From Alphaproteobacteria bacterium (GTDB taxonomy: Bacteria > Pseudomonadota > Alphaproteobacteria > Caulobacterales > Hyphomonadaceae): a stretch of 64,000 nucleotides of DNA. Positions 36,250 through 45,278 of the stretch are shown in pieces. Made by a program: the position numbers and the translations under genes. A model generated the notes under the pieces. The model was not told the DNA's origin and made no database searches. It saw only the letters and a program-made list of their open reading frames with translations. Numbering within the stretch: the first letter of the stretch is position 1; every line of letters begins with the position of its first letter. The stretch is from positions 62,001 to 126,000 of the forward strand of contig JAHJSB010000010.1 of assembly GCA_018830285.1 (NCBI GenBank), read 5' to 3'.

Positions 36250-37221
36250 ATGGCAACACTCATCGATCTCACGCCGTCCGGGCGCAAGCACCGGCATCCT
36301 GAAAAGCAGGCTCGCCCTGACACACCGATATTGCGCAAGCCGGACTGGATACGCGTCAAGGCGCCGACTTCGGCAGGCTATGCCGCAACGCGCGATATCG
36401 TTAAGTCCAATGGACTCATCACAGTCTGCCAGGAGGCAAGCTGCCCCAATATCGGTGAGTGCTGGGAAAAGAAGCACGCCACGATGATGATTCTGGGCGA
36501 TGTTTGCACCCGTGCATGTTCATTTTGCAATGTCTCCACGGGCAAGCCGACGGCGGGTGTGGATGCCGACGAGCCGAGACGCGTCGGCGACGCCGTCGCG
36601 GAAATGGGCCTCGAGCACGTCGTCATCACGTCAGTAGATCGAGACGACCTCGAAGATGGGGGCGCGATGCACTTCGTCCACGTTATCAAAGCTATCCGCT
36701 CGGCCTCTCCCGGCACGACGATCGAGATCCTGACACCGGATTTCCTGCGCAAGGATGGTTGGGAAAACAGGGTCATCGATGCTCGGCCCGATGTGTTCAA
36801 TCACAACCTCGAAACCGTGCCGCGCCTTTATCTGAAGATCCGCCCGGGCGCGCGCTACTTCCACTCGCTTCGCTTGCTGCAGAAGGTTAAGGACCGCGAC
36901 CCGTCGCAATTCACCAAGTCAGGACTGATGGTCGGCCTCGGCGAGACCAAGGAAGAGGTCATGCAGGTTATGGACGACATGCGGTCTGCCGGCGTCGATT
37001 TTCTCACCATCGGCCAATACCTGCAGCCGACGCGCAAGCACGCGGCGATTGACCGGTTTGTCCCACCTGAAGAATTCAAGGCACTTGAAGAAATCGCGCG
37101 CGCCAAGGGCTTCCTCATGGTCTCGGCCACGCCGCTCACGCGCTCCAGCTATCATGCCGGGGAAGACTTCGCCCTTATGCGTGCCGCCCGTGAAGCCAAG
37201 CTCGCGGGCCTGCCAGCTTAA
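36250..37221 (+). CDS. lipA: Lipoyl synthase
   Basis: Radical SAM enzyme that inserts two sulfurs into octanoyl groups on lipoyl domains. The 323-residue protein has the auxiliary cluster cysteines in [16 protein letters not shown], the radical SAM motif [10 protein letters not shown] (C-x3-C-x2-C) and the C-terminal RSSYHAGE with the cluster-binding serine. The start is the ATG at 36250; a longer open frame reaches back to 36046 over the ligase start. The following COQ10-like gene starts two bases after its stop. Confidence 0.97.
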   Translation: MATLIDLTPSGRKHRHPEKQARPDTPILRKPDWIRVKAPTSAGYAATRDIVKSNGLITVCQEASCPNIGECWEKKHATMMILGDVCTRACSFCNVSTGKPTAGVDADEPRRVGDAVAEMGLEHVVITSVDRDDLEDGGAMHFVHVIKAIRSASPGTTIEILTPDFLRKDGWENRVIDARPDVFNHNLETVPRLYLKIRPGARYFHSLRLLQKVKDRDPSQFTKSGLMVGLGETKEEVMQVMDDMRSAGVDFLTIGQYLQPTRKHAAIDRFVPPEEFKALEEIARAKGFLMVSATPLTRSSYHAGEDFALMRAAREAKLAGLPA

Positions 37222-37222
37222 A

Positions 37223-37699
37223 ATGCCCCGGTTCTCAAAATCGGTCCGCGTGCCTTACTCAACCACGCAGGCATTCGATCTCGTATCGGACGTTGCCCGC
37301 TATCCGGAATTCATCAAGTGGATCACGGCGCTGCGCGTGTCTGAACATCGTGTCGATGAATCCGGGGTCCGGCATTGCCGCGGCGATGCCGTCGTGGGGT
37401 TCAAAGGGTTCGTTGAGCGTTTCTCGACCACGGTCACGGCAGATGTCAGCGAAGGCGCGGTTATCGCCAGCTTGATCAAAGGGCCATTCAGGCATTTGAA
37501 AGCGGAATGGGCGATCGTGCCATTGGAGCGGGGAGGCTGCGATATTGCACTCCAGATCAATTACGAATTCCGCAACGTGCTCATCGCGATGCTGGCAGCC
37601 GCCAACCACGACATCGCCGTCGACCGGATCATGAGTGCGTTTCTCTCGGAAGCGCATAAGCGCTACGCAGATGCGCCTAACGCATCTGCACCTGGATAA
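37223..37699 (+). CDS. COQ10/RatA-like START-domain protein
   Basis: A 158-residue helix-grip protein of the polyketide cyclase/COQ10 family, expected to bind ubiquinone or a related lipid and support respiration. It shows RVPYSTTQAFDLVSDVARYPEF at the N-terminus (conserved start of the fold) and INYEFRNVLIAMLAAANHDI near the C-terminus. The lipA-coq10-cinA neighbourhood is conserved in Alphaproteobacteria. Toxin-like annotation (RatA) is common for this family but not supported here by any antitoxin gene. It overlaps convergent cinA by 23 bases. Confidence 0.85.
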   Translation: MPRFSKSVRVPYSTTQAFDLVSDVARYPEFIKWITALRVSEHRVDESGVRHCRGDAVVGFKGFVERFSTTVTADVSEGAVIASLIKGPFRHLKAEWAIVPLERGGCDIALQINYEFRNVLIAMLAAANHDIAVDRIMSAFLSEAHKRYADAPNASAPG

Positions 37700-38168
37700 G
37701 GCTCAACGCCGTCTCGATGGATGCCAGCCGCACTTCGGACCGGCCAACGTCTCCCAGCTGCAACATTTCATGCACCACGGCGCGGTTTTCGCGGGCACAC
37801 GCAACATGCACGGTGCCGACCGGTTTCATGCGCGTACCGCCGCCGGGGCCGGCGACGCCGGTGATGGCGACAGCGATATTCGCCCGGCTCGCCTCGAGCG
37901 CGCCTTCGGCCATCATGCGCGCAACCGGCTCTGACACGGCACCATAATCGGCGATTACATCGCCCGCGATGCCGAGCATTTCTTCCTTCGCCCGGTTCGT
38001 ATAGGTGACGAAACCGCGTTCGAAGACGGCGGACGAACCGGGAATGTCGGTGAGCAGGGCGGCGAGCAGGCCGCCAGTGCAGCTTTCAGCGGTGCATATC
38101 TTCAAGCGTGCCCGTTCGGCATCGTCGAGGATCAGCATAGCGAGATTTCTGAGGCGGGCTGGAAACAT
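37677..38168 (-). CDS. CinA C-terminal domain protein (nicotinamide-nucleotide amidohydrolase)
   Basis: Deamidates nicotinamide mononucleotide in pyridine-nucleotide recycling. The 163-residue single-domain protein shows the hallmark TAESCTGGLLAALLTDIPGS, FERGFVTYTNRAKEEMLG and AITGVAGPGGGTRMKPVGTVHVA. It lacks the N-terminal MoaB-like half found in full CinA, as is usual in this class. It begins nine bases after ispDF on the same strand. A shorter start at residue 11 is possible. Confidence 0.92.
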   Translation of the reverse strand: MFPARLRNLAMLILDDAERARLKICTAESCTGGLLAALLTDIPGSSAVFERGFVTYTNRAKEEMLGIAGDVIADYGAVSEPVARMMAEGALEASRANIAVAITGVAGPGGGTRMKPVGTVHVACARENRAVVHEMLQLGDVGRSEVRLASIETALSLIQVQMR

Positions 38169-38177
38169 GGCGTGAGA

Positions 38178-39320
38178 CTAGCGCGCAGCAACCAAAGGCA
38201 CCAGCACCGCGATGGCCTCTGCGGCAATTCCCTCGCGTCGCCCGGTGAAGCCGAGCCCTTCCGTGGTCGTCGCCTTGACGCTGACAGCCGACAGCGGAAG
38301 GCCCAGCAGTTCAGCCGTGCGGACCCGCATCGCCTCGCGATGTGGTTTTACTTTTGGCGCTTCGCAGATCACCGTGATGTCGCAACTCGACACGGCATAG
38401 CCTTCGGTCTCGGCCAATCGCACCGATTCCTTCAGGAAGATCGCGCTGTCCGCATTCTTCCAGCGCTCGTCTGAGGGTGGGAAATGGTCCCCGATGTCGC
38501 CCAGTGCGACCGCGCCAAGAATCGCATCCGTCAGCGCGTGCCAGGCGGCATCGGCATCGGAATGCCCTTTCAGCTTGGCGTCATGCGGGATCGCCACACC
38601 ACACAGCGTGACATGATCGCCCGGCTCGAAGGCATGAACGTCAAATCCCTTGCCGATGCGAGGAATGGCGCAGACCGGTCTCAACAGACGAGCGAGCATG
38701 TCAAAATCCTCGGGAAACGTAATCTTGTGAAGGCGCTCGTCGCCGGGAATGAGTTCGACCCGCGCGCCGGTAGCTTCCATTGCTGCAAGGTCGTCCACGA
38801 GATCGGCGCCTGCCGCGTCGAGCGCCGAACGAATGGCACCCAACCGGAACGCTTGAGGTGTCTGGACCCGGAACAGGCCGTCGCGGGGCACAGTCAACAG
38901 CTTGCCCTCAAGCGAGGTTTTCAAGGCATCGGAAACGGGTAGGGCAGGGGCGACAGCATCGGCCCCGTCCATGGCCTTCAGGAGCGAAGAAATAATCATC
39001 TGGCTGAGACCGGGCCTTGCCGCATCGTGGATCAGGACGGGCGTGTCCGGTGGCAGGTCGAGAACGGCCAGCCCATTGCGCACGGACTGGGTTCGCGAGG
39101 GACCGCCCGGCACCCATACTACCCCCTCACCACACCCTTCGGTTTCCCCGCCGATGGACGCGACGACCACGATCGGACCCACTTGTGGGTGCTCGCGGAA
39201 GGCCTCGATCGACCAGTCAAGCACCTGTCGGCCCAGAAGGGTCTCGAATTGCTTGGGCCCGGCGCGCCCTGAGCGCGCCCCTTTGCCTCCCGCAACAATT
39301 ATTGCAGCTGCCAATGTCAT
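38178..39320 (-). CDS. ispDF: Bifunctional IspD/IspF of the MEP isoprenoid pathway
   Basis: Fuses the MEP cytidylyltransferase (residues about 1-220) to the MECDP synthase (about 222-380), two non-consecutive steps of isoprenoid synthesis. IspD is seen in [15 protein letters not shown] and [11 protein letters not shown]; IspF in [14 protein letters not shown], with metal-binding Asp and His, and [19 protein letters not shown]. The fusion is typical of Alpha- and Epsilonproteobacteria. The start is the ATG at 39320; the frame stays open to 39614 over the dusB start, which I reject. Confidence 0.96.
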   Translation of the reverse strand: MTLAAAIIVAGGKGARSGRAGPKQFETLLGRQVLDWSIEAFREHPQVGPIVVVASIGGETEGCGEGVVWVPGGPSRTQSVRNGLAVLDLPPDTPVLIHDAARPGLSQMIISSLLKAMDGADAVAPALPVSDALKTSLEGKLLTVPRDGLFRVQTPQAFRLGAIRSALDAAGADLVDDLAAMEATGARVELIPGDERLHKITFPEDFDMLARLLRPVCAIPRIGKGFDVHAFEPGDHVTLCGVAIPHDAKLKGHSDADAAWHALTDAILGAVALGDIGDHFPPSDERWKNADSAIFLKESVRLAETEGYAVSSCDITVICEAPKVKPHREAMRVRTAELLGLPLSAVSVKATTTEGLGFTGRREGIAAEAIAVLVPLVAAR

Positions 39321-39440
39321 GCCCGGCTTTCTAGGCGAGACCAGCAATTCTGGCCATAGGTCATTGCAAAGCCGCTTTTTTGCATAGCTGCGCGTCTTTT
39401 GTGCACTTGCGAAGAGGCAAAAAGTCAGAACTATAGAAAC

Positions 39441-40430
39441 ATGACTGATTTTAAGGCACCCCAAGTCTGGCTCGCCCCCATGTCGGGAGCAACTGACGCG
39501 CCGATGCGCCGGCAAGCCGTTCGCTTCGGCGCGCCCGCTGTTGTGTCTGAAATGGTTGCCAGTGAAACGCTCGCGTCTGAGCGGCCAGACATGGTTCGCC
39601 GCACCTGCCGCCACGAAGGCGAAGGCTATTGGATCGTCCAGCTCGCCGCGCGCCGTCCTGCAGATATGTATACAGGCGCAGCATTGATGCGGGATGCCGG
39701 TGTGGACGTCATCGACATCAATATGGGCTGCCCCTCCAAACAGGTCACAGGTGGCCAGTCAGGGTCGGCCCTGATGCAGGATATCCCGCTGGCAACCCGC
39801 ATCATCGAATCGGCCCTCGACGGCGCTCAGGGTATACCCGTCACGCTCAAGATGCGTCTGGGTTGGGATGACGACAACCTGAACGCGCCCGAACTCGCCA
39901 GCATCGCTGAGGCTTTGGGCGTCCGCATGATCACTGTCCATGGTCGGACCCGCTGCCAGTTTTACACAGGCACGGCCAATTGGGCTGCTGTTCGTGACAC
40001 CGTCAACGCCGTTTCGCTTCCTGTGATCGTCAACGGGGATATCAATTCCTTGGGCGATGCTGAAGCTGCGCTCGCTGCGTCTGGCGCCCATGGCGTGATG
40101 ATCGGTCGTGCCGCCATGGGCCGGCCTTGGCTGGCTGGTGAAATCGCCGCCGGGCTGGCAGATACGTCCTTCGCCACGCCAAGTCTCGCCGCACAATTCG
40201 ACAGCCTTTCCGAACAGATCCGTGACTCGGTCGCCTTGTACGGCGCCCCCCTCGGGACGAGGATGGTTCGCAAGCATGTTTCTGCCGCCATCGACACCCT
40301 GGATATCCCGCTGGCGCCTGCCCGACGGCGATCACTGCGCGCCGAACTGTGCCGGATAGCCGATCCTGACCAGCTTATCGTCTCTCTGGAGACACTCTAT
40401 TTGAAACCCCAACGGCTTGAGGCAGCTTGA
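39441..40430 (+). CDS. dusB: tRNA-dihydrouridine synthase, DusB/NifR3 type
   Basis: Flavoenzyme that reduces uridines in tRNA D-loops. The 329-residue protein has [15 protein letters not shown], the [20 protein letters not shown] loop with the catalytic cysteine, [15 protein letters not shown] and [12 protein letters not shown]. It is the first gene before ntrB, as nifR3 is in rhizobia and Azospirillum. The start is the ATG at 39441. ntrB follows two bases after the stop. Confidence 0.95.
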   Translation: MTDFKAPQVWLAPMSGATDAPMRRQAVRFGAPAVVSEMVASETLASERPDMVRRTCRHEGEGYWIVQLAARRPADMYTGAALMRDAGVDVIDINMGCPSKQVTGGQSGSALMQDIPLATRIIESALDGAQGIPVTLKMRLGWDDDNLNAPELASIAEALGVRMITVHGRTRCQFYTGTANWAAVRDTVNAVSLPVIVNGDINSLGDAEAALAASGAHGVMIGRAAMGRPWLAGEIAAGLADTSFATPSLAAQFDSLSEQIRDSVALYGAPLGTRMVRKHVSAAIDTLDIPLAPARRRSLRAELCRIADPDQLIVSLETLYLKPQRLEAA

Positions 40431-40432
40431 AC

Positions 40433-41503
40433 ATGGCACCCTTGGCAACCCTGAAACCGCCCATGCTTGGTGAACTCTCGCCCGTCGCACTTGTCCTGAT
40501 CGATGCGCGCCGCCGTATCCTGGAGGCCAATCCCGCTGCGGAGTCTCTATTGAAGATGTCCCGTCGGGCATTGGCCGGTCGTCCATTGAGCGAAGTTATC
40601 TATCACGACTCACCTCTGTTCGAACTCGTTGATCGCGCACAACGTCAGGCAGGGGATATCACCGCGCCGGGTACGCCAGTGTCCGGTCCCGGCATGCACA
40701 CACGGGCGATTTGCGACGTCCGGGTTCGAAGTGCTGACGGGGGCGCGTTCGTCATTGCGCTTTCCGAAACACCTTCCAGGGAAAGCAGTGATTCGGTCGC
40801 AGGCGCAGCAGGGTTCGGGCGGATACTGGGGCATGAAGTCAAAAACCCACTGGCGGGCATAATCGGTGCGGCGCAGCTGCTTGATCGGCAAGGGCAACCA
40901 GACCAAGCCGAACTGCTCGACATCATCAAGGACGAAGCGCGGCGGATCGAGCGACTGGTCAACCGGTTGTCAGCGTTCGAGCTGTTTTCAGCGCCGCGAA
41001 TGCACCCGCTCAATATTCACGCGCTGATCGACAAGATCATTGCCGCGGAACGTGCCGCAATTGGTACCAATGTAACGTTTCAGCGCGAGTTCGACCCGTC
41101 TTTGCCGGACATAATCGGCGATGCTGATCACCTGCAGCAGGCGTTTCACAATATCATTCGGAATGCGGCCGAAGCGGCTATCGACGGTGGCACACGGGGG
41201 CAGGTGACAATCCGTACGGCCTATGCCGCCGGTCTCTCAATGAAGCAGGCCCGTCTTGGCGCCGGTTTGCGCAGGGCGATGCTCGTATCGATCGAAGACG
41301 ATGGCCTCGGCATTCCGCGTGAGCGTCAGGCAACAATATTCGATGTTTTTCAAAGTTCAAAGTCGGGCGCCCGTGGGTTGGGCCTTTCGATTGTCAGTGA
41401 AGTCGTCACAGCGCATGGCGGGCAAATCAGGGTAGACAGCGAACCGGGCAAGACCCGATTCACCGTGCTGCTGCCTCTTGGAGACGGAGCAGACCATGGC
41501 TGA
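40433..41503 (+). CDS. ntrB: Nitrogen regulation histidine kinase NtrB
   Basis: Cytosolic sensor kinase partner of NtrC, controlled by PII. The 356-residue protein has an N-terminal PAS domain (about 10-120), the H-box ILGHEVKNPLAGIIGAA with the phospho-acceptor histidine, the N-box AFHNIIRNAAEA and G-boxes EDDGLGIP and GLGLSIVSEVVTAHGG. The start is the ATG at 40433; a TTG at 40427 overlapping the dusB stop is in frame. It overlaps ntrC by eight bases. Confidence 0.93.
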   Translation: MAPLATLKPPMLGELSPVALVLIDARRRILEANPAAESLLKMSRRALAGRPLSEVIYHDSPLFELVDRAQRQAGDITAPGTPVSGPGMHTRAICDVRVRSADGGAFVIALSETPSRESSDSVAGAAGFGRILGHEVKNPLAGIIGAAQLLDRQGQPDQAELLDIIKDEARRIERLVNRLSAFELFSAPRMHPLNIHALIDKIIAAERAAIGTNVTFQREFDPSLPDIIGDADHLQQAFHNIIRNAAEAAIDGGTRGQVTIRTAYAAGLSMKQARLGAGLRRAMLVSIEDDGLGIPRERQATIFDVFQSSKSGARGLGLSIVSEVVTAHGGQIRVDSEPGKTRFTVLLPLGDGADHG

Positions 41504-42872
41504 AAAGACAGTCCTTCTAGCGGAAGATGATGCGAGCATCCGGTTGATCGTCAACCAGACCCTCGTTGCAGCAGGCTACGACGTGCGGGCGACCAGTTCG
41601 ACCGACGCTCTGGAAAGGTGGGTCCGAAACGGTGAGGGCGACGTCGTCGTAACTGACGTGTACCTTGGAGAGACGTCGATCTTTGATCTCTTGCCATCGT
41701 TGAAACTGGCGCGGCCAGAACTCCCCTTCATCGTCATGAGTGGCCAGAACACGATCCTGACAGCGGCCTCTGCCGCCGAACATGGCGCGTTTGATTATTT
41801 GCCCAAGCCGTTCGACATTGACGTTTTGTCCAGCCTCGTTCAGCGCGCGCTCAAGTCCGCACCAAAATCGACGAGTCGCTCGATCAATCCGGAAGCACAG
41901 AAAGCGATCAGCGACGCCGGCCTTCCGCTGATTGGTCGTTCTGACGCGATGCAGGAAGTCTACCGGATTATCGCGAAAGTGATGAATACCGAACTCACTG
42001 TCCTGATCGAAGGCGAGAGTGGGACTGGCAAGGAGCTCGCTGCCCGGGCAATCCACCAATTGGGCGCCTCGAAGGCTGGCAAGTTCGTTGCCCTCGATCT
42101 AGCGGCTTTGCCGGCAAGCGAGATCAACAAGGAGCTCTTCGGCAATAGTGACGAAGGCGGCGCGGTTCATCTCAAGGGCGGCACGCTCTACCTGGATGAA
42201 ATCGGCGACCTGCCCGCTGAAGCACAGACCCAGCTTGTCAAACTGCTGAGAGACTCGAGCGGCGCGCGTCTAATCGCATCAACCCGGCGCAACCTTGGTC
42301 GTCTCGTGGAAGAAGGCCGTTTTCGCGAGGACCTGTATTACCGTCTGAATGTCGTCCGATTGACCATGCCGCCCCTCAGGTTGCGCAAGGAAGACATTCC
42401 GGAACTCGCCCGAGCCTTTCTGATCCGGGCTCAACGACAAGGGCTGTCAGCCAAAACGCTCGACAAATCGGCTCTGGACCTGCTCACCGCTTATGACTGG
42501 CCGGGCAATGTCAGGGAACTGGAGAACCTGATTCTCCGTCTGGCGGTCTTGAGCCCGGACGAAGCCATCACGCTACGTGATGTCGAGCGGGAACTCAGGG
42601 CAGGGGCCAGCGAGCAAAAAGGCGTCAGCGGCGGTCTTGAAAAAGACGTTGAGACATTGCTGCACCGGTACGTCATGGGAGACTTGATCGCTGGCGGAGA
42701 TGCCGATGATTCTTCAGTATATTCTCGTGTTATAGACCAGGTCGAACGACCGCTGATCAAGCTTGCCCTGTCCGTCACCGCTGGCAACAAGGTTAAGGCG
42801 GCACAGTTGCTCGGAATGAACCGGAACACGCTCAGAGCGAAGATCAACGCCCTTGGAATTGCAGAAGACTGA
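41496..42872 (+). CDS. ntrC: Nitrogen regulator NtrC lacking the GAFTGA loop
   Basis: Response regulator of 458 residues. The receiver (1-120) has the acceptor aspartate in VVTDVYLGETS and lysine in YLPKPFDID. The AAA+ domain (about 145-380) has Walker A GESGTGKELAARAI, Walker B GGTLYLDEIGDLP and arginine-finger region RFREDLYYRLN; a Fis-type helix-turn-helix (AAQLLGMNRNTLRAKINALG) ends it. Where sigma-54 activators carry GAFTGA, this protein reads LFGNSDEGGAVHLKGG, so the loop is deleted. Rhodobacter capsulatus NtrC is known to lack it and to work with sigma-70. The start overlaps ntrB. Confidence 0.93.
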   Translation: MAEKTVLLAEDDASIRLIVNQTLVAAGYDVRATSSTDALERWVRNGEGDVVVTDVYLGETSIFDLLPSLKLARPELPFIVMSGQNTILTAASAAEHGAFDYLPKPFDIDVLSSLVQRALKSAPKSTSRSINPEAQKAISDAGLPLIGRSDAMQEVYRIIAKVMNTELTVLIEGESGTGKELAARAIHQLGASKAGKFVALDLAALPASEINKELFGNSDEGGAVHLKGGTLYLDEIGDLPAEAQTQLVKLLRDSSGARLIASTRRNLGRLVEEGRFREDLYYRLNVVRLTMPPLRLRKEDIPELARAFLIRAQRQGLSAKTLDKSALDLLTAYDWPGNVRELENLILRLAVLSPDEAITLRDVERELRAGASEQKGVSGGLEKDVETLLHRYVMGDLIAGGDADDSSVYSRVIDQVERPLIKLALSVTAGNKVKAAQLLGMNRNTLRAKINALGIAED

Positions 42873-42929
42873 TTGACGGCAAGCTAAACCGTGCTTTTAG
42901 TGCACCACTGTTGCTGAACCGCCACGAAC

Positions 42930-45278
42930 GTGTGGCGCAAAAGCAACGGGGCCGGGGTGGCCACTGTAGAGCAACGTCGAGTGTCAAACACATTGAGCCA
43001 GCAGGCAACGAAGGCAAGCTGGGCCCTTTTCGAGGGCCTCTTTATCATTGCTGCGCTCGTTGCTGTGTTTGCCACATTCATCGCGATCTCTGGCGTCGAT
43101 CCGGATAATCCTACCGCGGGCGCGACGCCGTGGCTGCTGGCATTGAATTTCGTCGTGATCATCGTGCTTGCGATGATCGTGGTGCGAGAATATCTCGCCA
43201 TCCAGGTCAGCGGTCGCGGGGAAGGCAAGGGGCGCCTGGCCAAGCGCTTCGTCCTCCTGTTCGGGTTCTCCGCACTTATACCGGCCATGATCGTGGCGCT
43301 GTTTATTGGCGCGTTCATTTCTCGCGGTCTCGACAACTGGCTCGGTGAGCGAGTCGATACGATCATGGAAAAGAATGCCCAGATCTTTCAGGACTATGTC
43401 GATAATTTCGAAAGCACCCTGGACGTAGATCTGCGTCTCGCTGCCCTGGATATCGAAAACTTCGCGCGTGACGTGAAGGCATCGCTGGCGGAAAGCGGCG
43501 AGAATGATGAAATCAATGCCGACAGCCTGTCCAAGGATGCATCCAAGGCATTCACGGATGGCTTGCGGTCGGAACTGGGGTTTCGCGATTTTCTCACGAT
43601 TGCCGTACTCGGCCGGGACGGCGTCGAACTCATCGCGGAACAAAGCGTTCAGCAACCGATCCTTGTGCCGCCGCCGCAGTCGGCATTCGACGAGGCAAAT
43701 ACAGGCAACATCGCTACCACACTTTATGAGAACAGGGGTATCGCGACGGCATTGATCCGTATCGAAGAGCCACTCGACGGATACATCTACGCGGTCAAGA
43801 ATTTCGATAAGAATGCCGCCGTTCAATTGCGCGAAGCTGAAGCGGCACTTGCGCAGTACAAAAATGCGAAGCGCCGCAGTGGACGCCTGCAGTATATCTT
43901 TGCGATTGGCTATTCTCAGATTGCCGCGCTCATTCTCCTGCTGGCCGGCCGCCTTGGCCTCGAAGCCGCAGGGCGAATTACGGGACCGATTGGACGTCTA
44001 GCCGTTGCCGCGCACACGGTTCGTGATGGGGACCTCACCGTGCGAGTGCCTGTATCCGGCCCGCGAGACGAGGTCTACGCGCTCACCAATTCCTTCAATG
44101 CGATGACCGAGCAACTGGCTGAGCAGCGAAATGCCCTGATCCGGGCGCGGGAAGACGAGGAAGACCGTCGGAAGTTTGTCGAGACATTGCTGGCTGAAGT
44201 GAGTGCGGGCGTTATCCGTATGGATGGCGAGATGATCGTGACTCTGGCCAACCGGTCAGCCGCTGATGTGCTGGGCGTCGAGGAGATTTTGCCCGGCCAG
44301 ACCCTGGATGCAATCGCACCATTGTTCGAGAGGTATGCGCGCGACACGCTTGAACGCACCGCACCGGTTGATGCCTCGATTGATCTGAACATTAATGGTG
44401 AGGTTCGTCACATCCGCTTGAAAACAGCGCCGGATCCGGCCGGCGGCTGTGTCCTCACCTTTGACGACACAACCGGCTTGGTGAACGCACAACGGCAACT
44501 CGCATGGCGCGACGTGGCCAGACGGATTGCGCACGAAATTCGTAACCCATTGACGCCCATCATGTTGTCAACCGAACGCATTCGTCGTCGCTATGCCAGC
44601 GTGATTGACGATTCAGATGGTGTGTTTGATCGCTGTATCGAAACCATCCTTCGGCAAGTCGGCGATATCGGCCGGATGGTCGAGGAGTTCTCCTCGTTTG
44701 CGCGGATGCCCAAGCCCAACGTAGCGCCGTTCAACATGCGATCACTACTCCAAGGCGCCGGCTTCTCGCAAAGCATGGTGTCGCCTGATGTCGAGATCGA
44801 CTTCGAGACAAATTCCGAGGGTGCGGTGTACCGAGGCGACGAGCGCCTGCTCGGGCAGGCCTTTGGAAATCTCCTGAAGAATGCTGCGGAAGCGATTGAA
44901 GGACTGCCGGAAGACGCCGACATTGATGGCAACATCCGCGTCGTCTTGTCGGAAGATGCAAAGGGTGTTGAAGTTACGATTGAGGACAATGGTCCGGGAT
45001 TTCCGGAGGCCGTCCGAGATCGTCTGCTGGAGCCCTATGTCACGACGCGCGAGAAGGGCACAGGCCTTGGCCTGGCGATCGTCCACCGCATCATCGCAGA
45101 TCATGGCGGATCAATTTCACTCCAGAACCGCCTGGACGGCCTGAGCGGCGCGCGCGTGCGCGTCTGGCTGCCCGCAAGGGGTGCTGATACGGGCGACGAA
45201 GATGCCGCATCAGACGGCACTCATTCCCAAAATTCTCCCTTAAATGATCGTGTAGAGGAGCCGGCACCATGGCGTTAG
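42930..45278 (+). CDS. ntrY: Nitrogen regulation transmembrane histidine kinase NtrY
   Basis: Membrane sensor kinase of 782 residues paired with NtrX. Membrane helices at about 33-55, 68-90, 108-131 and 320-345 enclose a periplasmic sensor region (about 132-318); then come HAMP (RITGPIGRLAVAAHTVRDGD), PAS, the H-box RRIAHEIRNPLTPIMLS and ATPase boxes (AFGNLLKNAAEAI, GTGLGLAIVHRIIADHGG). The start is uncertain: GTG codons at 42930, 42957 and 42981 are all in frame, none with a strong ribosome site. It overlaps ntrX by ten bases. Confidence 0.93.
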   Translation: MWRKSNGAGVATVEQRRVSNTLSQQATKASWALFEGLFIIAALVAVFATFIAISGVDPDNPTAGATPWLLALNFVVIIVLAMIVVREYLAIQVSGRGEGKGRLAKRFVLLFGFSALIPAMIVALFIGAFISRGLDNWLGERVDTIMEKNAQIFQDYVDNFESTLDVDLRLAALDIENFARDVKASLAESGENDEINADSLSKDASKAFTDGLRSELGFRDFLTIAVLGRDGVELIAEQSVQQPILVPPPQSAFDEANTGNIATTLYENRGIATALIRIEEPLDGYIYAVKNFDKNAAVQLREAEAALAQYKNAKRRSGRLQYIFAIGYSQIAALILLLAGRLGLEAAGRITGPIGRLAVAAHTVRDGDLTVRVPVSGPRDEVYALTNSFNAMTEQLAEQRNALIRAREDEEDRRKFVETLLAEVSAGVIRMDGEMIVTLANRSAADVLGVEEILPGQTLDAIAPLFERYARDTLERTAPVDASIDLNINGEVRHIRLKTAPDPAGGCVLTFDDTTGLVNAQRQLAWRDVARRIAHEIRNPLTPIMLSTERIRRRYASVIDDSDGVFDRCIETILRQVGDIGRMVEEFSSFARMPKPNVAPFNMRSLLQGAGFSQSMVSPDVEIDFETNSEGAVYRGDERLLGQAFGNLLKNAAEAIEGLPEDADIDGNIRVVLSEDAKGVEVTIEDNGPGFPEAVRDRLLEPYVTTREKGTGLGLAIVHRIIADHGGSISLQNRLDGLSGARVRVWLPARGADTGDEDAASDGTHSQNSPLNDRVEEPAPWR

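Noticed and set aside
37223-37699. RatA-like toxin of a toxin-antitoxin system
   Set aside because: The conserved lipA/cinA context and the fold point to a COQ10-type lipid-binding protein; no antitoxin partner is present.
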